DNA from: Branchiostoma floridae
Lineage: Eukaryota; Chordata; Leptocardii; Amphioxiformes; Branchiostomatidae
Assembly: GCF_000003815.2 (NCBI RefSeq)
Contig: NC_049983.1
Coordinates: forward strand, 26,711,278-26,775,277
DNA: 64,000 bases
Reading direction: 5' to 3'
Each line of letters opens with the position of its first letter. Within the stretch, counting starts at the first letter, position 1. The translations under genes and the position numbers were made by a program. The notes beneath the pieces are model-generated. The model did no database searches, was not told the DNA's origin, and saw only the letters and a program-made list of their open reading frames with translations. Positions 20,801 to 32,700 of the stretch are shown here, one piece after another.

Positions 20801-21263
20801 CGTGGCGCAGCTGGTTATATTACACTAAACGATCCGTCACGCCTAACTTTTGCACATCAATATGCAAGTGTTCTTTAAAACTATCCAGTGAAGATGCCCA
20901 AAAATATTCCCAACACGTTCTTAAATCTGGTCCATAGAATTAAAGTAACCCTCGATACGATTGTCGCTCTCAACGACCTGCACTACATGCGAATTATGTA
21001 ACACTTCACTTCCGCTGCAGGTGGTGTCCTTCTGCGAGAAGTGCATTGACCCGAACGTGTTCATGGGAACCATCTGGCTAGGTTACGTCAACTCCACGCT
21101 CAACCCCTTCCTGTACCCGCTGTGCAACGGCAACTTCCGCCGGGCCTTCCGCAACATGCTGCGGTGCCAGAGCCAGCACACGCCCGCCGGCAGCAGGGAG
21201 TGGGGGTACGCTCCCAACGGCAGGCTGCCGAGGACTGGGTCCGCCATGGACCTGCCTGTATGA
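17530..21263 (+). CDS. HRH1-like: Histamine H1 receptor-like GPCR, TM3 to C-terminus, six exons
   Basis: Exons 17530-17802, 18254-18396, 18952-19248, 19943-20161, 20526-20616 and 21021-21263 join in phase to 421 codons plus TGA. The product is a class A aminergic receptor of the plasma membrane. TM3 has the amine-binding Asp6 (SLDYVAST) and DRY at 23-25. The second loop keeps Cys80. TM5 has Asn98 in NFYIP. TM6 has CWLPY at 332-336, and TM7 has WLGYVNSTLNP with NPFLY at 369-373. LDYVASTAS, the KAAKQLG start of TM6 and YPLCN..F after TM7 are the closest match to vertebrate H1; muscarinic receptors differ at these blocks. Intracellular loop 3 (about 118-312) is long, as in H1, and rich in basic-Ser motifs (RRDS, RKSRRAS). 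Loss of TM1-TM2 is only apparent: their exon was not found and may lie upstream. The gene would normally signal through Gq, by family analogy. Confidence 0.88.
17793..18060 (+). repeat. Two 130-bp units carrying the exon donor junction
   Basis: GCTCTTCAAGGTAGTG starts at 17793 (the real exon end plus donor) and again at 17923. Both copies continue to a shared GATTCTGTTATCGTTTTGCT block and a TAGAATCT(G/A)AAAAA tail. In the second unit TTTTAG lies directly before CTCTTCAAG, so nine exon-like bases are flanked by AG and GT. Confidence 0.85.
18254..18396 (+). CDS. HRH1-like: H1-like receptor exon: TM5 and start of intracellular loop 3
   Basis: 143 bases from CCGTCCAG|GTGGTG to ATCAG|GTAACG (phase 0 in, phase 2 out). 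It encodes residues 92-138 and part of 139: VVTSLPNFYIP, a hydrophobic TM5, then YDEVSKRHKN and a polar stretch. Asn98 corresponds to the ligand-contacting Asn of H1 TM5. The 3' 74 bases and donor are repeated twice downstream. Confidence 0.9.
18323..18770 (+). repeat. Three 149-bp units copying the exon end and its donor
   Basis: GACGAG(G/C) starts units at 18323, 18472 and 18621. The coding part ends at 18396, 18545 and 18694, each followed by GTAA. Units 2 and 3 keep the receptor reading (for example DEVSKRHKNLTKHVARPSG in unit 2) with mostly silent changes against unit 1, although no acceptor is evident in front of them. Reading through the first donor meets a TAA within two codons. Confidence 0.9.
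18952..19248 (+). CDS. HRH1-like: H1-like receptor exon: intracellular loop 3, part 1
   Basis: 297 bases from TTTGACCCAG|G to CCCGCAG|GTTTGG, completing residue 139 and encoding 140-237. It is hydrophilic: a serine run (RRSSSSSS), then four diverged KFPDDRE-type repeats, then polar residues. Neither a membrane segment nor a known domain is expected here. The exon call rests on the exact phase match with both neighbours, the open frame, and flanking splice consensus. Confidence 0.8.
19065..19167 (+). repeat. In-frame coding repeat in loop 3 (4 diverged units)
   Basis: CCGAAGTTTCCCGACGACAG and three relatives follow one another (24-33 bases each, all multiples of three). They read LPKFPDDRER, LPKFSDDM, SKFADDGEV and LPTFPDDRER. 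Copy number could vary without breaking the frame. Confidence 0.8.
19249..19942 (+). other. Receptor intron, AT-rich, no gene
   Basis: 694 bases. A TGTGTGTCTGTC tract lies near 19305 and the rest is AT-rich without open frames. The acceptor is CACCACAG at 19942; a second AG at 19945 would remove one codon and keep the frame. Confidence 0.6.
19943..20161 (+). CDS. HRH1-like: H1-like receptor exon: intracellular loop 3, part 2
   Basis: 219 bases from CACCACAG|C to CACTCACG|GTGAGC (phase 2 in and out), completing residue 238 and encoding 239-310. It is Ser/Arg-rich, with LRRDSVSSGDF and QRRKSRRASS, which are basophilic kinase-type sites. It ends in the amphipathic LAILRKLKFHSR leading to TM6. 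No stop occurs in this frame, while the other two frames are interrupted or shifted against the neighbouring exons. Confidence 0.82.
20375..20525 (+). repeat. CCTT/CTTT-rich pyrimidine tract at the TM6 exon acceptor
   Basis: An almost pure pyrimidine stretch with TTCC/TTCT microsatellite character leads to TTTTGCAG|G. It serves as an unusually long polypyrimidine tract. Confidence 0.85.
20526..20616 (+). CDS. HRH1-like: H1-like receptor exon: TM6
   Basis: 91 bases from TTTTGCAG|G to TTCATG|GTGGGT, encoding residues 312-341. DRKAAKQLG precedes the membrane segment with CWLPYSILFM. Trp333 and Tyr336 match the conserved aminergic TM6 residues. Ser337 stands where vertebrate H1 has a ligand-facing Phe (position 6.52). 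Confidence 0.93.
20753..20920 (+). mobile_element. Interspersed repeat family F, copy in receptor intron
   Basis: TGTATCTATATAGCC, CTGGTTATATTACAC, CGTCACGCCTAACTTTTGCA and TTCTTTAAAACTA occur in the same order as at 57593-57920. No terminal repeats were recognised. Confidence 0.6.
21021..21263 (+). CDS. HRH1-like: H1-like receptor terminal exon: TM7 and C-tail
   Basis: 81 codons including TGA, from CCGCTGCAG|GTGGTG. VVSFCEKCIDPN completes the end of TM6 and the third extracellular loop with two Cys. TM7 is WLGYVNSTLNPFLYPLCN, followed by helix 8 (NFRRAFRNMLRC, with a possible palmitoylated Cys) and a Gly/Pro-rich tail of about 35 residues ending DLPV. Human H1 ends soon after helix 8, so the tail is longer than usual. 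Confidence 0.93.
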   Translation: MVSFCEKCIDPNVFMGTIWLGYVNSTLNPFLYPLCNGNFRRAFRNMLRCQSQHTPAGSREWGYAPNGRLPRTGSAMDLPV

Positions 21264-21710
21264 TCAGACGGCAGGGAATGGGAGGAGGGGGTACCCTCCC
21301 AATGTCAGACTTCCGAGGACTGGGTGGCAATTGACCTACCTGTATGAGATGTTGACTGCCCCATTCCTGGAATCTTTCATGGATAAGGCGGCATATCTAC
21401 ACGAACACTTACAGTAGACCCCCAATTTTAAGACACACACCCCCCCCCCCATTACCTGGAACTTTTAACAGACAACCTTCTGTACCAGCTCTACTGATAA
21501 GTGCGACAGAAACATCAAGAAGATGATTGAGGCCACCTCAAAGAAAAAGAAGAGTCAAGCAGCAGGGTCTGTGGGTGGGGGTGGGGGGTAGTACCGTCCT
21601 AACGACAGGTTACAGTGGATTCCATCGGCAGTATCAGCCTCCACCAGGCATTTGAACAGTGGGAAAAGGGTTGTATATAGAATTTGGCAATGAGCAAAGA
21701 GAGAAATAAA
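21264..21710 (+). other. Receptor 3' region with extra copies of the C-terminal coding end
   Basis: 21269-21347 repeats the last 75 coding bases with changes: GGGAATGGGAGGAGGGGGTA, then CGAGGACTGGGT and CCTACCTGTATGA. A more decayed copy lies at about 21568-21630. The second TGA is 84 bases after the first and in frame with it. AATAAA at 21705 is a possible polyadenylation signal. Confidence 0.7.
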
Positions 21711-23330
21711 TGGCCAGAAAAATCAGTCCGCTACAAGGCTACAAGGTTACAGGGTTTCAAGGCTACAGTCTACACAACAAAATCCTCCTTTCAGGATTCG
21801 TTTCCAAAAAAGTTACACTACAAGGTGCTCCAATGTCTACAGAGAACAGCCCTGGAAATGGACAAGCCTATGTGAGTCCGGCTACACTTCAATGCCCGAT
21901 GATGTCTACAGAAAACTGCGTCTACGTCAACCGTGTCTGGACTGTTGGTGTCTACACAGGATTCCTTCAAGTCTATACTTGTCCATGTGAGAAAGAAAAA
22001 TACTATGTTATTGAAAATAATCACCTCACCTACGACTCAATGACCAGAAACTACCAAATCGAGCCACGACTGGCCAGAGTTCTTTCGATGCCAGCCATTC
22101 CCGTGTGAACTTTCAGCCTATCACTTCCAAGGCAAAAGACCGGGATTCTCGATCATAACACAGAAATCAATACACTTAAGTAAGGATACTTAGTTACTTA
22201 GTTGCCACGAGAACGTAAATGGAGAAGGGAACTGGTTGCAGCTGTAAATGGGTATGTTTCTAAAACGTGACAGCATATGGTGATGATAAGAAGGGTATTG
22301 GAGGTAGGGTGAGAGTTCAGAGGTCTAATGCTATTGACGAGAAGTCTGGCAAAATATGACTGACACTACGGTTCAAAGGCCATATATTCATTTATCTGTA
22401 CAGATCTCTACTGACCTCACGTGGAAATAAAAATGTTGTTTCCAACTGTCGGTGCTTTAGTAGGTTATAGTGGTGAAAAAACATAAGAAAAGTAAGCATA
22501 TTCACCTAGACCTGTGACTATTTAGCTAACCGGAAACGTTGTCATTCAGATAACATGCTTTGGTTTGTAGATTCCAAACAAAAGAATCGGAATTGAAGTC
22601 GATATAGTCTAATATACGTCACTGACGTGCTATAATTTAGATACAACACTGACTGGTATTTTCTATATGCCGGAAATAAGAAGTAGTCTCTGGCCATAGT
22701 GCAGTAAACTTGTACCTCAAAACTCAAGGATTGAATCTAAATAGATGATACTTAAGTGTAATATATGTTTACATGTATATAAACCATAGATATCTATTGT
22801 TTATTAATAGTTATTTTTGTATCAGTATGTACTACGTGGAATTCATTTCAACAAGGTGCTCACAGTAGGTCGTAAAGTTGAATTGTCACGAAAGAATCAG
22901 TGGATGGTGCTCATTGCGCAAATGTAGGTTAAAGCAAGTAGAGTGTATGTACACATGGTAGACTTGATGTGGGTGAGGGTTGTTGTGAAGTACGTTGTCA
23001 TGGCAATCACTGAGACTAATTAAGAAAACCAGGCTTATATCTGCCAACAGCTTATATTAAAAGCATACCAAATATACGTTTTGTGCGTGTTAGGTTGTCA
23101 GTTCATAACAGTTATCCATATCTGTTAGTCACCCTGTTTGTTTTGTAAGAAACAGCTCGTTGAACAGCGTGGTCATCTATGATAAGTAATAAAGTCTGAA
23201 CAATAACTGATACGTTGGTCGAAAGTTATTCTCCTGTATTAGTGAAATCTGCACAATGTTTGGTTCGTCTGTGAATGATTAAACGACTCTGGCAACTGTC
23301 TACAATATCTGATGCTTCAATGTTTGCGAT
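21711..23330. other. No gene recognised downstream of the receptor
   Basis: A 132-codon frame at 21710-22108 lacks family resemblance and may lie in 3' UTR. AT-rich DNA follows, with scattered AATAAA. Confidence 0.35.
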
Positions 23331-23339
23331 TCAGATTGG

Positions 23340-23450
23340 AATGTGTATGTGTGTGTGGGGGGGGTATGTGTGTGTATTTATGTGTGTTTGTGTTTGTGTG
23401 TGTGTGTCTATGTGTATGTATGTGTGTGTGCGTGTGTACAACTGTGTCAA
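23340..23450. repeat. (TG)n microsatellite
   Basis: Imperfect TGTGTG with TATG interruptions and a G8 run near the start. Confidence 0.95.
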
Positions 23451-26400
23451 CAAAACCAAGACGTAAGCAATACGTAAAGCAAGTTTAGAAAATTGGCGGG
23501 CAATCTATGAGCGTAGTTCTTATGTTTATTCTTACCTTGTAACTCCTATATTTATCTACAGCAACTATGGTGGTGTGTGCACCACACTGTAATGACAGGA
23601 CTGACTGCTACACTACCTTTATCAACAACTGACTCTCCGGGCATGTTTATAATGTTACATGCAGCAATAAATGTTTCGCCTGATGGCGCTTCTGACTGGT
23701 TAATCTTCAGCACTTCTATTGAATATGTGCAGCACTAACAGGTTCCGCATGGTGACGCTGTAGACTGGTTACTTTACAGTGCCGCTTTACAGCACATACT
23801 TCATAGGTTTGGTTTCCAACAGAGAGCGACCTTCTACCCGATAACCTCACATATCTTACACAACGGAAATAGCAGCACACACACACAGTCCTGCTACTGC
23901 AAGCATGACACAGACACAAAGTGAAAAGTCTGGACATATTTTATTTATTTTCGGTACAGAACCTGATGCAAATGTACACCTCCAGTCGTATCGTAGGACT
24001 CCGTCCAATCATTAAATATGGTTCATACTTATAATCTGTTAGTATGTATATTATAAACGGGGCTCAAATCGGCCCGTATAGCCAGAAAATATGCCATAAC
24101 ATACGACAGTAACTCCCAGCGCGCACTAGCCAATATCACCTAGCCACCATTATTACCCATAAACCCCAGCGGTTATGCTACTAAGTGGTCTCCCCCAGAT
24201 CTAAAGATACTGCCAGGCGACCTGAATTGTAGACCAAGATTTTATCAGTCATTTGTGATAATCAAATTTTCTTTCCGTGGCCAAAAGTCGTCTTCAAATC
24301 ACAGCCATGCTCCTCCTCATAGGGAGTACTGAAAAACCCTGGAGAGCCACCCGTCACGTGATTGTCACGGTTGTGTTTATTTTTTGTGTACTGATCTGCA
24401 AATCTGATGATAAAGAATGAACAACGGCAACAATAACAAATATAGCGACGCAGTCGGAATTCCCGACAAGTACATGATCCGGAAACGTGGCTATTCCGGG
24501 GGTAAAAGCTTTGGTGTTGCAGTCATCTTCCAGTCTACTGAGTTGAACTGAAAGAAACAACTGTGATAACAAGAAAATAAACTTGGCCACCTTCAAATGC
24601 TTCCATGAGTGAAGAATGGGAAACTAACTGAAACCACTTTGAACTGTTTCTAATGTTCAAATATATCCACATAGAAAATATCCTTCGATGCCGCAGTGAT
24701 GACCATCCATTCCTCCGCGCGACTGTGTAAACAACGGACAGATCGGTCGTCCCTCCGGCCTGTCAATCAACCGGGCTAAAAACGGCGCGAAACAGGTGAC
24801 ATATGACACGGCTAGTATGCAAGACCCCTACTGCAGCGGGTGACAAGTAACCTACATAGTGAGCTAATGTCTAAACACTGATGACACGCTAACTCCTATT
24901 ACTAAACATTGATTATCTACATATATGTAGTGAATACATACAATAACATGGTCTATAGTCCGATTGGATGTCCAATGATGAAGTATTCGAGGGTCTGAAG
25001 CAACATGTTCCTCGTAATTCGAGAGTAGCGAACATTATGGCTTGAGGAATCTGAAGAATGTGAAGTCGTGTCGAAGCAGCCCCTGCAAGATTGTCGATAA
25101 ATATCCAGATGTCCTTGAAACATTCGAGCATCTACTCCTGGCAGTTACGATCAGTTTTGAGACAGTCGTTTTAGTACATCAATATCACCGAGTTAAAACT
25201 CTACGTCTCGGTATGACGTGTGAAAATGTCATTAAAATCTCTAAAGTTCCTCTCCCTTCTAATTTTACACCTCGGCTGTATGTTGAAGTTGGAGAATCTA
25301 AAAGTGAATGTCCTGAGGACACCAGTGATAAAAAGAGAGTTCATAGACTTAGAGGTATTCTGAGTCACAACCAGGGTAAGTGAGGACGCCATGTTTGTGG
25401 GTTTGTCGGAAGCCTGTACTATAATATTGAGTCTTGTACAAATACTAGCTGTCGAGCTGGAGCAGTGTAGATATTACAGTGGTGACCGAAAGCCCCCCTC
25501 CCACGGTGATTTGTGCTGAGGAGTGCATGGAGTACATCAGATGCAGTATGAACCTGTCTGGTTTGCATGTTTCCTCCTTAAATGTTTATTTCTTCACGTG
25601 TGCCCATGTATGTTATCCTGCTCAGGATAGCGCCGTACCGTAAATCAGGGACATTCCTGTGGGATAAACAGATTGTCGCTGTCCGATATCCGGTTACTCC
25701 TGGTGCTTCGGCTGATCACACAGCGCTGTAGATTTAGACTAGACATTCTTTCAAATCGTTGTTCCCACAGAACGTAGAAGCGATTCATAAAGTCATTGTA
25801 CACATTTTAGCCTTTACCCGTTCATTCTTTGAACATCATCAAGGCCCATCGTCCGTCTGTGAGACGGGGGACGACACAGACTTCTAGTCACCTTTGACCC
25901 TCTTTTGAAGTCACGTGTCTATAAGGTCACGTGTTTAAATGGTGAAACTAAGGTCGACCAAAAATGTTATATATGAAGGAGATGTCAGCTTCTTGATAAA
26001 ATTTACATACGTTTAGTTTTGCCTTTCAAGATATTACATTTAGCTCTAACCTTCGTCGTGGATTGCATCATTATCGAAGGTTTGTTTTATGATGTTGTTT
26101 CTACGAATGTCTTGGTGTCAAGATCTCAGACACTCAGTGACTCCGGGGAGGGTAGGACGGTGGTGTGGACGTGAGGTCTATGATGGGGAGAGGACTGGGC
26201 CTTGGGTTGGAAAAGGTTAGAGTTGAACTGTAAGGACCGCGTTACTGTCGCGTTTGTCATCACCTGTCTATATACATGCTCCTAGGCTGAAATGTAGCCA
26301 AACAAACAAACAAACAAACAAACAAAAATGTAGCCAAGGTTAATGTTTTGTATAAATAATGGGTTTTCTGACGAATCCATGTATTCAAAGATCACAGAAA

Positions 26401-26603
26401 CCCGGTGGCTATCTATGGTAGAGTCGGACCATTCTTTTTCATCACAGTCCAAAAATTTGTTTGAAGGACAAGATAGCAGCTTCATCTATCATGAGAGAAC
26501 ACCTCCCTTTTTCCGCAACCTGACACACACCCCTTCCCCGTCGGAGGACCCCCTTTCCTGGCAGCACGATCAGAACGACCCCCTAGACTGCAATGATGAG
26601 TCA
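23451..26603. other. No gene recognised
   Basis: Open frames are short. The minus frame at 24354-24596 begins hydrophobic but starts with TTG and has no splice support. An AAAC microsatellite is at 26305-26328. Confidence 0.3.
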
Positions 26604-26798
26604 TCAGAATTCGTCCTTATCGCGCTTGGGCTTCATGAGGTTGACGAACTCGTCGTAGCATAGCTGCCCGTCTCCGTCCACATCTGCCAGGCGGATCATC
26701 TCGTCCACCTCCCCCTCCGATAGCTTCTCCCCAAGGTGTGTCATCACGTGCCGCAGCTCGCCTGAGTCGATGTAGCCGTTACCGTCCTTGTCAAACAC
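26604..26798 (-). CDS. Calmodulin-like last exon: EF-hands 3 and 4
   Basis: 64 codons plus TGA, entered through CGTCTCCTCCAG|GTGTTTGAC on the minus strand. Residues 102-165: [42 protein letters not shown] and [14 protein letters not shown]. Both calcium loops are complete. The residue after the EF4 glycine pair is Cys148, where calmodulin has Asn. Confidence 0.92.
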   Translation of the reverse strand: MFDKDGNGYIDSGELRHVMTHLGEKLSEGEVDEMIRLADVDGDGQLCYDEFVNLMKPKRDKDEF

Positions 26799-29700
26799 CT
26801 GGAGGAGACGACAAGTACAGGTTAAGCACATCAAGACACTTACCAAATAAAAGGTGGTGAAGGGTAACAGTCCTGAGGGCAACATGTAAAGACGCGTTAT
26901 AGAATATGCCAAGATCAGGTAAAAGTATCTGAACTACTACAAACATAAGAATCTATGAGGAAGATATTTGAGGTATCGAAACGTCAGCGGGTAATACTAA
27001 CTTCTTGTGAAACTCATTTATGACCCACCGACCTGATGAAATTATCTTTGGTAATCAGAACTACTCCTGAGAATAGAAAATACATCTAAGATCCGTTGAT
27101 CCGTTGTTTTTGCGAATGTGGATCGACGAAATATAAAATATCATTACATCTTGCTCCTAATGACAAGAAAAGATCAACGTAAACCATTACAAAGACAATC
27201 ACGCTGCCGGTTAGCGCAGACATACGACCTTCAAACTCCTGCCAAGTTGGAAAGCTTTAGAGGTGTGCTTTGAAACTTCGGGAAACTCAAGGTCAGTCAA
27301 GGTGAGTAATGTCTACCGTCTTCAGACAGATCAAGTTCCTGTAATCACAAACCCCCCTCTCCATCACGGACTATCCGGGCTCACGGTGTGTATCGAGCCG
27401 CGCCATGCCTCAGCGCTCAACACCCGACTCAAGGGTGAAATTATTTCTGCATGGATGAACACTGATTATGGTCTTCAGTTCTCTGTACTTATTTCATTGG
27501 CTTTATAGGTCCTCTGTAAATGATTACACTCGTACATTATAATCTCAGAGACATCTACACGCATATTTTACTATCGAAACCACAAACCTATTCCATCAGA
27601 TCTATTGGAAAACCTAAGACCGGTAGGACACTCCAGATAAATAAAGGTGATCAATTGGTTGATTGATTTGTTGATTGATAAAATGATCGATTGATTGCTT
27701 AATTGATTGGATACTTGATTGATACTGTTACACATCAACCTACCGAGCCCCTTTTTCCATCACGGAGTACCAGGAAGTGGTATTGAGCCACGGCATGTCA
27801 CGGGACTCCTACTTAAGGGTGGATACTGTTTCATCTTAAGGAGAAATCTCGACCTTTGATCGCTGATTGACGGTGTTTCTCAAACACTAACTTAGCAACT
27901 AAGGACGCACTTTGCATACTTCAGGATAAAAGGCAATGGAAACTGTACATGACGAGAGGAAAACCCCATACTCGTGGATAGGAACCATAACTGTAAGATA
28001 CAAATCGTGGTAAAAAGCAATGTGTGTAAACTTGGAATACGTGTTGGGTGTTGAGTGTTATTGAAAACATCTGCCCTCTATAATGTAGGAGAAAATGACC
28101 GCTACCTTGTAAAAAGGCTTTGGCGCCTCAAGGTTAACTTAAGTGCTTTATAACTTAAATGTCATTACTGCTACACCTGGTGATGATCATTTGTTATCTA
28201 AGAACACCTGGTGCATGATCTTTAAGACTGGCGTGCATACTAGGATCGACCCGGTGCCACTCCGCCGGCCCATATGTCCACTCCTAATTCACGGCCTGCA
28301 CTTAACGCCATCCCTGCTGACCCCGCGACACGGGTCAATATGGTACATGCCAGGCTTTTATGTAAGACCGAACTGGATCGATAAACATGTCAGCACATAG
28401 GGGAAGGGCTCGGGGTACACACGATTTCCACGTCAGGAAAGAGTTGGGAGGATGTAACAGTGCTAGAAAAAGTAGAGAAGAATAGATGTAGCCTTCAAAA
28501 TGCAGATAAAGCTTTGTCATACACACAGACTGTGAACGAAAAAGCCAAGCAGTTATTTTCCGACTGACTGGAGGAAAATTTTCCCCACCAAAACTGTGTG
28601 AAGAAGGCTTTGTCCCTTACTCATACCGCTTTGCGACCCCCCAGTTGGACAGACACTGAATTGGGGAGTTACAGATGTCACTGACACACAGGCAGACACA
28701 CACACACACACACACCTGAACATAAGAATACATACACAGATTCACACACGCACATGCACACACACTACACACACACGCGCACACACACACACGCGCGCGC
28801 GCACACACACACGGGCAATAAAGCCCCAAACAGCCCTCTCCTTCCCCAGGGCAAAAGTAACCGTATATCTACCTCCGAAGCAGGTCACAGTCCATAACAG
28901 CGCACAGCCTGACGCCGACCTGACGTCAAAACCAATATCGAGTCATGAAAATTTTACAAGTCGCCAATTAGGAGCGGCGCGGATAATGGAGCCTGCGGGT
29001 GGCGTTAATGGCAGGCCTTGGCGGTGGGGATGGTATCATGTACACATGCCTGCCGGACACACCGGACCATTACATGGTCTTTTAGGTCAAGTCCGCGTAA
29101 CAGTGTGTGTGTCTGTGCATATTTGTATTTGTGTGTGTGTGTGTGTCTGTGTGTGTGTGCATATTTGTGTTTGTGTGTGTTTGTGTGTGTGTGTGTCTGT
29201 GTGTATGTGTGTGTGTGTGTGTGTATGGTGTATGTTTAGGTGTGTGCGCGTGTGTCTGTCTGCGGACAGCTGACCTGACATGGAATCCAGTCTTTTAGCC
29301 AGGGCAGGTAGAGAATCTGGTTTACCAAGGACCTTAGATGAGCACGCCGGTGAGGAGTCATGCAGGAAGACGGCAACCTCTCTCCCTCCATACGACTGAC
29401 CTCCCTGGAGTGCTTGTCTAAAGTCCTCGGGAAAACCTGCCTTGGCTGCCGAACAGATTCTCTGCCGACCCTGGCTAAAAGTCTGCTTCCCAAGGTACGG
29501 CCCTGACGGGATGATATCTCAGCTGATGTACGACTTTGGTTTGTTCGTGAATGGCTTTTCCATCGTTTCAAACGACTTCCGAGTCTTGTGGTTTAACTTA
29601 GTACACGTACCAGTCGCCTGGGGGCACGCAGGATCTGAGCACACAGAAACGTCCAATCGTTCAAATATAGCGGCACAAATATGTAATAAACTCAGTTTAA

Positions 29701-32700
29701 AACAATGATAACTTACTGGGACAGTGACGCAAAATTACATGTATGGTACTTAAAATGTTGCGTAAAGGACTGCAACAACGTGCCCTTTACGGACGGACGA
29801 AAGGGTAGCGTGATTGTAATAGACATACGTGGATGGCCTTTAAGGAATATTCCCTAGTCGCTTTATCTGCAGTACAAAATGGCATGACATTGACTCTCTG
29901 TTTGCTTAGATAACATAAGTGCCGCTACGTAGGCTTTACGGACGGAGGTTGCGTAGATATTTGTCATATTTAAGGACCCGTAAAGACGGAACCTTTGCGA
30001 ATATTTAGAGTGCCCAAAGGGTGTATTTCATAGAAAGTGTGCCCAGTAACCCTGTGACCATGTTTCAGTACGGCACTTCTTTAGACTCTGTTTAAAATTT
30101 CTCTAAGTTGTTGTAGATTGTCAGGAATGCCTGAATAACAACCATGGGGTAGATTAACGTCACATTTCCATACAGGGGCCCGGTCGGGAAACTAATGATG
30201 CCCACGACTATTCCTTTTACATCTTGTGTGCTTTGGTGTCTTTTATACACCCGACCATGAGACCTTCATGTTTTGTGAGTATTTCGACACCCTGTGCCTA
30301 ACCCGATGGGGCACGAAGACACACGTTGCTCATTCACATCAACGTTCATCTTCACAGTCGGAGGCTATAGAGTATTTGTTTTCCATCATGTAAGCATTAA
30401 CCTCTATTATGGGTTGTTAAACCTAGAACTTGCCAGATGATGGTGTAAATACCATCTAAATGTTTTATACATTTTTACATATCAACGTTCATCTTTACAG
30501 CAGTATGTTATAGGATGTTTGTTTTACATGAGATAAAAATTACACGACATTTTGGTAGTTAAACCTAGATGAATCTGTATTTCATAGGTGTAAATACCAT
30601 CTAAATGTTTCATCCATTTGTTCACATCAACATTCATCTCCACAGCAGTGGGCCATAGGGTGTTTACTTTCCATCACGTAAGCATTACCCGCTATTTTGG
30701 CTTGTTAAGCCTCGATGTTGCCAGATCAATCTGTATTTTCATAGGTGTAAATACCATCTAAATGTTTCATCCATTTTTTCATATCAGCGTTGATCTTTAC
30801 ATCAGCAGGCAGCCATTATATCATACTCGCAGTTTGACGTTTTCTGCGTACGGGCCACGTTCGGAATCAATATCGGTCCATCAAACAGCGCCGCTGGAAG
30901 ACCACGCGGTTTATAATGGAAGAACCGAGTAATCAAAGTGCACAGGTCAATGCCAGAACCTTGACCCCAGCCCCGGACTGTCAGCCGCTTGACTTACGTG
31001 TAAGGGGTTTTCTCTTCAACAAACGCGATATAATCTCTAACCAGAACGTTCCTTCCACGCTTAAAGAACTCAGGTTTGCCCTGGGCAAAGCACTAAGGAA
31101 GTACTTTCTACTGTGACCATGACCCCTATAAATACATAAACTAATAAAAATCCCAGACTGTCTATACGCTGGAAACAAAGGCAGGGACACATTAGCATGA
31201 AATACTGGTCAAAAATTCAATTTTTTTTTTCTATAATGGAATAACTCTACAACAACGCGCGATACAATCTCCAACCCGTTCCATCTACATCCGCGCACTC
31301 TTTTCATCAACCAGATAAAGAAATTTAAAGCGCACAAATATGTATGTTTTGGATAACAAGGATAGAATATAAAGGATTCCCCAGCAGAGTTTTCTCTGAT
31401 TCAAAAGCTTGGTGACGATATTTTTTGCCAGAGCTGTATATATTCTGTCATCAGCAACTTCAAATCGGTATGCCATAATTCCCAGACTACAGAAGATCCA
31501 ACAATGAAATGGAAGGGCAATACCTGGCAATGCAACTAACCAACTAAGCTAAACACAATCCATCGAGGCATTTTTAGTTATCATGTTCCCAGAAAGACAC
31601 ACACGCACACTAACGCTACCGAAAACATACCATTCTGGGCGAATATTTAAACAAGAAAGCTTTTAAAAAAAGCTGGCCGGGGCGCATTTGGAAGGACTAC
31701 CTCAAAATTTCATGTTGTGTTCCAGTAAAATGTGCATCATTATTAAACTAGAAGTTTATATCTAAAATCTATGGGAAGTTGGCTGGAAACCTTTGTTCAC
31801 TGGTATAATTGGATTTTCCGGCGTACTTTTGTGGGCGGAATTGTATCCCTTGTGTGCGCTGTGTGCCGGATATAAAAATCGTAAAAGAAACTCCGGTGCG
31901 AGACCACAGCCAAAGGCGGGAAGAGGTCCCGGATGTGCATTGTCGTTCTTTCTTCGTGACAGAAATTTCACTGTGGAGAACCTCTTAATTGGAATTCCAC
32001 ACGAATCCAGTGATCTTTGATTCTACCAATGGGATGTTGTGGACTCTTCAGTATGAAGCGTAGAAGTGCATCAGTGCGTCTATTAAAGTGTATCGCACAC
32101 ATGACAGGGTCTGATCTCATTAGGTTCCATTTGTCTTGTTGTGGTAATGCTTTAGCTTCTTCATAGGTCAGGTCAGGATTCAGGGTCATGAACAATTCTG
32201 GCCAGTTTAAATCATTAGCAGACACAGTGACAAACCATGTTGGTGGTCCAATAGTGTTTATTTTTGCTAGCAAGTTTAGCAGTTGGTCCTTGAAGTAAGC
32301 TGCTGTTCCACGTATATTCTTCATAAAAGTGTATGATGTGCTTTCAACATGTTGATCAATTTCATGATGCAGATCGCCTGCTGTTAGTGGCTGTGCTATG
32401 GATTGTGATCTAACATTACTCTGCTTTTGCATTCTACATACAATGGATATCTGACTGTACAATTTCTTGATTTCATACGAGTTCAAGGCAAAGAAGAGCC
32501 ATGGGATGTTTTTTCTCCAGCAATCATTGATATTGAGCAAACGTGATTGGAAGTACTGTAAGTCTGTTAGTTGTACATCACGCGTCTGTTTGAAGCCATT
32601 TTTACCATATGGGTATAACTGTGGAAAACAGTGTTCCTCAAGATCAGTCTCTTTAAATATGCTTTGTGGTGGTGATGTTTCACGTGGTAGTGATATCACT

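Larger units (their letters stand above)
26799..30334 (-). other. Intron of the EF-hand gene, 3' part: repeats, no gene
   Basis: It contains a diverged duplicate (CCATCACGGA block at 27351 and 27759), a TTGATTGA-rich tract at 27650-27715 and CA/TG microsatellites. No coding region was recognised on either strand. Confidence 0.5.

Noticed and set aside
17530-21263. Muscarinic or serotonin receptor identity
   Set aside because: The TM6 and TM7 strings (KAAKQLG..., IWLGYVNSTLNP, YPLCN..F) fit H1 better than the muscarinic TWTPYN/INPACYALCN pattern.
21710-22108. 132-codon frame downstream of the receptor
   Set aside because: No ATG-initiated domain, no splice context, and it lies just past a polyadenylation-like AATAAA; more likely 3' UTR or chance.
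24354-24596. Possible secreted peptide with hydrophobic start (minus strand)
   Set aside because: The first codon is TTG, not ATG, and no upstream exon or conserved motif supports it.
25042-25383. 113-codon plus-strand frame
   Set aside because: No recognised family, starts within AT-rich DNA, no splice partners.
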